A stretch of DNA of 8,199 bases from Thermoleophilaceae bacterium (GTDB lineage: Bacteria > Actinomycetota > Thermoleophilia > Solirubrobacterales > Thermoleophilaceae), in contig JACCTJ010000316.1 in NCBI GenBank assembly GCA_013812485.1, positions 1-8,199 of the forward strand, written 5' to 3'. Shown here piece after piece: positions 6,664 through 8,199 of this stretch (the first letter of the stretch is position 1; every line of letters starts with the position of its first letter). Under the pieces are notes generated by a model. That model worked only from the letters and a program-made list of their open reading frames with translations. It was not told where the DNA came from and searched no databases. A program made the position numbers and the translations under genes.

Positions 6664-7239
6664 TCACCTGACCGAGCCTTCCGTCGCCGGCGGACGTCCC
6701 GATCGCGGCAGGCGGATGCGCTGCACGCCCGCCGAGTAGTCCGTAAAGCGTCCCGTCGTCGGCGACCTCGAGAGCTTCGTCGCGCTTCGCCCGGCGCGCC
6801 GCTGCAGCGGGAATGTCGAACAGCCGGACGACCCTCTCCACTCGCCCGGCTGGATCGGGAAGGGGTGTCGGGCTGGAGGAAGGCCTCCTTGGTGGGGTCC
6901 TGGATATAGGGGTAGCGCTGGCCGTCGACCACGAGGTTCGGGCGGAACGAGTTGAGCGGCTCATCGCCGGTGTTCTCGAGCTGGGAAGGCTGAGCGCGTG
7001 AGTACCGGGCCGCTGGTGAGCGCGGTCGGGATCTTGAGCGTCTCCAGGTCGGTCGGTCCGCTTTCGCGCTCGAGCTCGACGCCGATGGCGCGCTGGAAGT
7101 GGTCCGCCACCTCCCGTGCGCTGTAGCGGGCGAAGTCCTTGTCTGCCTCTGCGGGCTCGGCGTCGCTGCCCGAGTCGCCGCAGGCGCTCGATGCCAGCAG
7201 AGCGGCCACGAGCAGGATGGCAATGCGGCTGAACCGCAA
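6664..7239 (-). pseudogene. DUF4352-like lipoprotein gene with four frameshifts
   Basis: A secreted lipoprotein gene of about 190 codons, readable only by changing frame. Segment 1 (7239 to about 6993): signal peptide RFSRIAILLVAALLASSAC with a loose lipobox, then GDSGSDAEPAE and a helical part. Segment 2 (about 6984-6867): LENTGDEPLNSFRPNLVVDGQRYPYIQD, then KEAFLQPD. Segment 3 (6864-6838): PFPIQPGEW. Segment 4 (about 6835-6752): RVVRLFDIPAAAARRAKRDEALEVADDG. Segment 5 (6750-6664): RFTDYSAGVQRIRLPRSG, ending in TGA. Joined, they follow the NTGD...G..Y...PGE...VFDVP pattern of DUF4352-type Ig-like domains. Segment 1's frame meets a stop at 6961. The shifts add up to zero, so the first and last segments share a frame. 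The start is probably TTG at 7239, without a good ribosome site, 44 bases after ispG. Either a young pseudogene or indel errors in the assembly. Confidence 0.75.
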
Positions 7240-7283
7240 AGGGCGTAGTGCGAGCCGTAGGTCGTGGCCGCGCGGCGGGCCGC

Positions 7284-8199
7284 TCAGTCGCGCTTGAACC
7301 GGCGCCCCGCGGTGGGCGAAGCGTCTTCGTTCAGCCGCACGCGCTCGGCCTCCGGCGTGGCCACCGGCAGCTCGAGCACCTGTCCCCCGCCCGCGCCGTT
7401 GCCGGCGCTCGCGCCGTCTGCCTCGGCCGCCGCCTGGGCCTTCTCCATCGCCGCCAGCCGCTCGGGGGTCAGCTCGCCGGCGTTCTCGTCCTCGATTCGC
7501 TGAAGCCACTGCGCGCCCTCGGCCGACTTGTGCTCGTCGACGAAGGTCTGACCGGCGGCGAGCGAGCGGTCGATCTCGGCGAACAGCTCGTCCACGAGGC
7601 GGTCGGTCGGGACCTTGCGCAGCGGCTTGCCGTGGGCGAAGATCAATCCCTCGTCCTTGGCGCCGGTGATCCCGAAGTCGGCGTGCGAGGCCTCGCCGAT
7701 CCCGTTGACCGCGCAGCCCAGCACGGCGACCTCGACCGGGTTCTCGTAAGCCTCGAGGCGGCGCTCGATGTCGGCGACCACGGTGTCCATGTCGAACTGG
7801 AGGCGCCCGCAGGTCGGGCAGGCGATCAGCTCCGGGCCCTTCTGGCGCAGCTTGAGCGCCTTGAGGATCTCCCAGGCGACCTTGACCTCCTCCTCCGCGT
7901 GGAACGTGGAGAGGGAGATGCGGATCGTGTCACCGATGCCATCGGCCAGCAGCGTGCCGAGCCCGACGGAGGACTTGAGCGAGCCGGACCACTTCGTGCC
8001 CGCCTCGGTGATCCCGAGGTGGAGCGGATAGGGGATCCGGTCGGAGAGCCGCCGGTTCGAGGCGATCGTGTTCGGCACGTTCGTCGACTTGATGGAGACC
8101 TTGAAGTCGGTGAACGCAAGGCGCTCCATGAGCTCGACGAACTCGACGGCGGCGGTGACGAGCGCCTCGACCGGGTCGTCCCGCTCGAGCGCGTGGAGG
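7284..8199 (-). CDS. ispG: 4-hydroxy-3-methylbut-2-enyl-diphosphate synthase, C-terminal part
   Basis: IspG (GcpE) converts methylerythritol cyclodiphosphate to HMBPP in the MEP isoprenoid pathway using a [4Fe-4S] cluster. The window holds the last 304 or so residues; the start lies beyond the right edge. The end of the TIM barrel is clear (FKVSIKSTNVPNTI..., PLHLGITEAGT, GIGDTIRISLS). The cluster-binding domain has cysteines in ACPTCGR (residues 127 and 130 of the visible part) and LGCAVNGIGEASHADFGI (C162), with the fourth ligand E169. The usual family end comes near PTDRLVDELFAEID. Here about 90 further residues follow: a charged helical part (FVDEHKSAEGAQWLQRIEDEN...LAAMEKAQAAAEADG), a Gly-rich stretch and a basic end RRFKRD. 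The tail reads in frame with normal base use, so it is unlikely to be an error. The broken lipoprotein gene follows in the same direction. Confidence 0.95.
   Translation of the reverse strand, partial: LHALERDDPVEALVTAAVEFVELMERLAFTDFKVSIKSTNVPNTIASNRRLSDRIPYPLHLGITEAGTKWSGSLKSSVGLGTLLADGIGDTIRISLSTFHAEEEVKVAWEILKALKLRQKGPELIACPTCGRLQFDMDTVVADIERRLEAYENPVEVAVLGCAVNGIGEASHADFGITGAKDEGLIFAHGKPLRKVPTDRLVDELFAEIDRSLAAGQTFVDEHKSAEGAQWLQRIEDENAGELTPERLAAMEKAQAAAEADGASAGNGAGGGQVLELPVATPEAERVRLNEDASPTAGRRFKRD

Noticed and set aside
6961..7000. Programmed frameshifting to express the lipoprotein
   Set aside because: Four separate shifts in mixed directions, without a slippery heptamer or downstream structure at each site, do not fit known recoding.
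6081..7223. A 380-codon minus-strand frame spanning the glycine-zipper gene and the lipoprotein region
   Set aside because: Only its short stretch LENTGDEPLNSFRPNLVVDG is protein-like, and this belongs to the broken lipoprotein gene. The rest is Arg/Ser/Pro shadow sequence.
1..8199. tRNA, rRNA, CRISPR array, insertion sequence or attachment site
   Set aside because: No cloverleaf, repeat-spacer pattern, transposase or terminal inverted repeats with target duplication were seen. The recurring GCTCGAG words reflect common Leu-Glu codons.

Overview
The window is very GC-rich with strong G/C third-position bias. Gene content suggests a high-GC actinobacterium: an MEP-pathway ispG, a fatty-acyl reductase/HAD fusion, a TetR regulator and Gly/Ala-rich small proteins. 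A deep-branching group such as Thermoleophilia is possible, but that is only an impression.

Layout. (1) Positions 65-5200, minus strand: a tightly packed three-gene operon. It runs, in transcription order, from an acyl-CoA reductase (SDR plus FAR_C) fused to a HAD-IB phosphatase-like domain, to a zinc-dependent medium-chain alcohol dehydrogenase, to a large LarA-like (DUF2088) nickel-pincer racemase/epimerase homologue. The first two genes are 1 nt apart and the last two share an ATGA overlap. A strong hairpin follows the operon at 5-39. (2) Positions 5201-5273: a compact divergent control region with a perfect 16-bp palindrome (TACTGACCGGTCAGTA) overlapping the likely -10 elements on both strands. 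(3) Positions 5274-5906, plus strand: the divergent TetR regulator. (4) Positions 6064-6570, plus strand: an unrecognised small protein with a glycine-zipper N-terminus, probably translated from a leaderless mRNA. (5) Positions 6573-6599: a perfect 11-bp stem between convergent genes. (6) Positions 6664-7239, minus strand: a DUF4352-like lipoprotein gene readable only by switching frame four times, so either a fresh pseudogene or an assembly with indel errors. (7) Positions 7284 to the right edge, minus strand: the C-terminal part of ispG, with an unusual tail of about 90 residues.

The best candidate for an undescribed system is the TetR-controlled operon. A reductase making an alcohol or aldehyde from an acyl-CoA, an alcohol dehydrogenase and a Ni-pincer hydroxyacid racemase/epimerase could form a short route for an acyl or hydroxyacyl substrate. 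The substrate cannot be read from the sequence, and the cofactor genes larB, larC and larE are not in the window.
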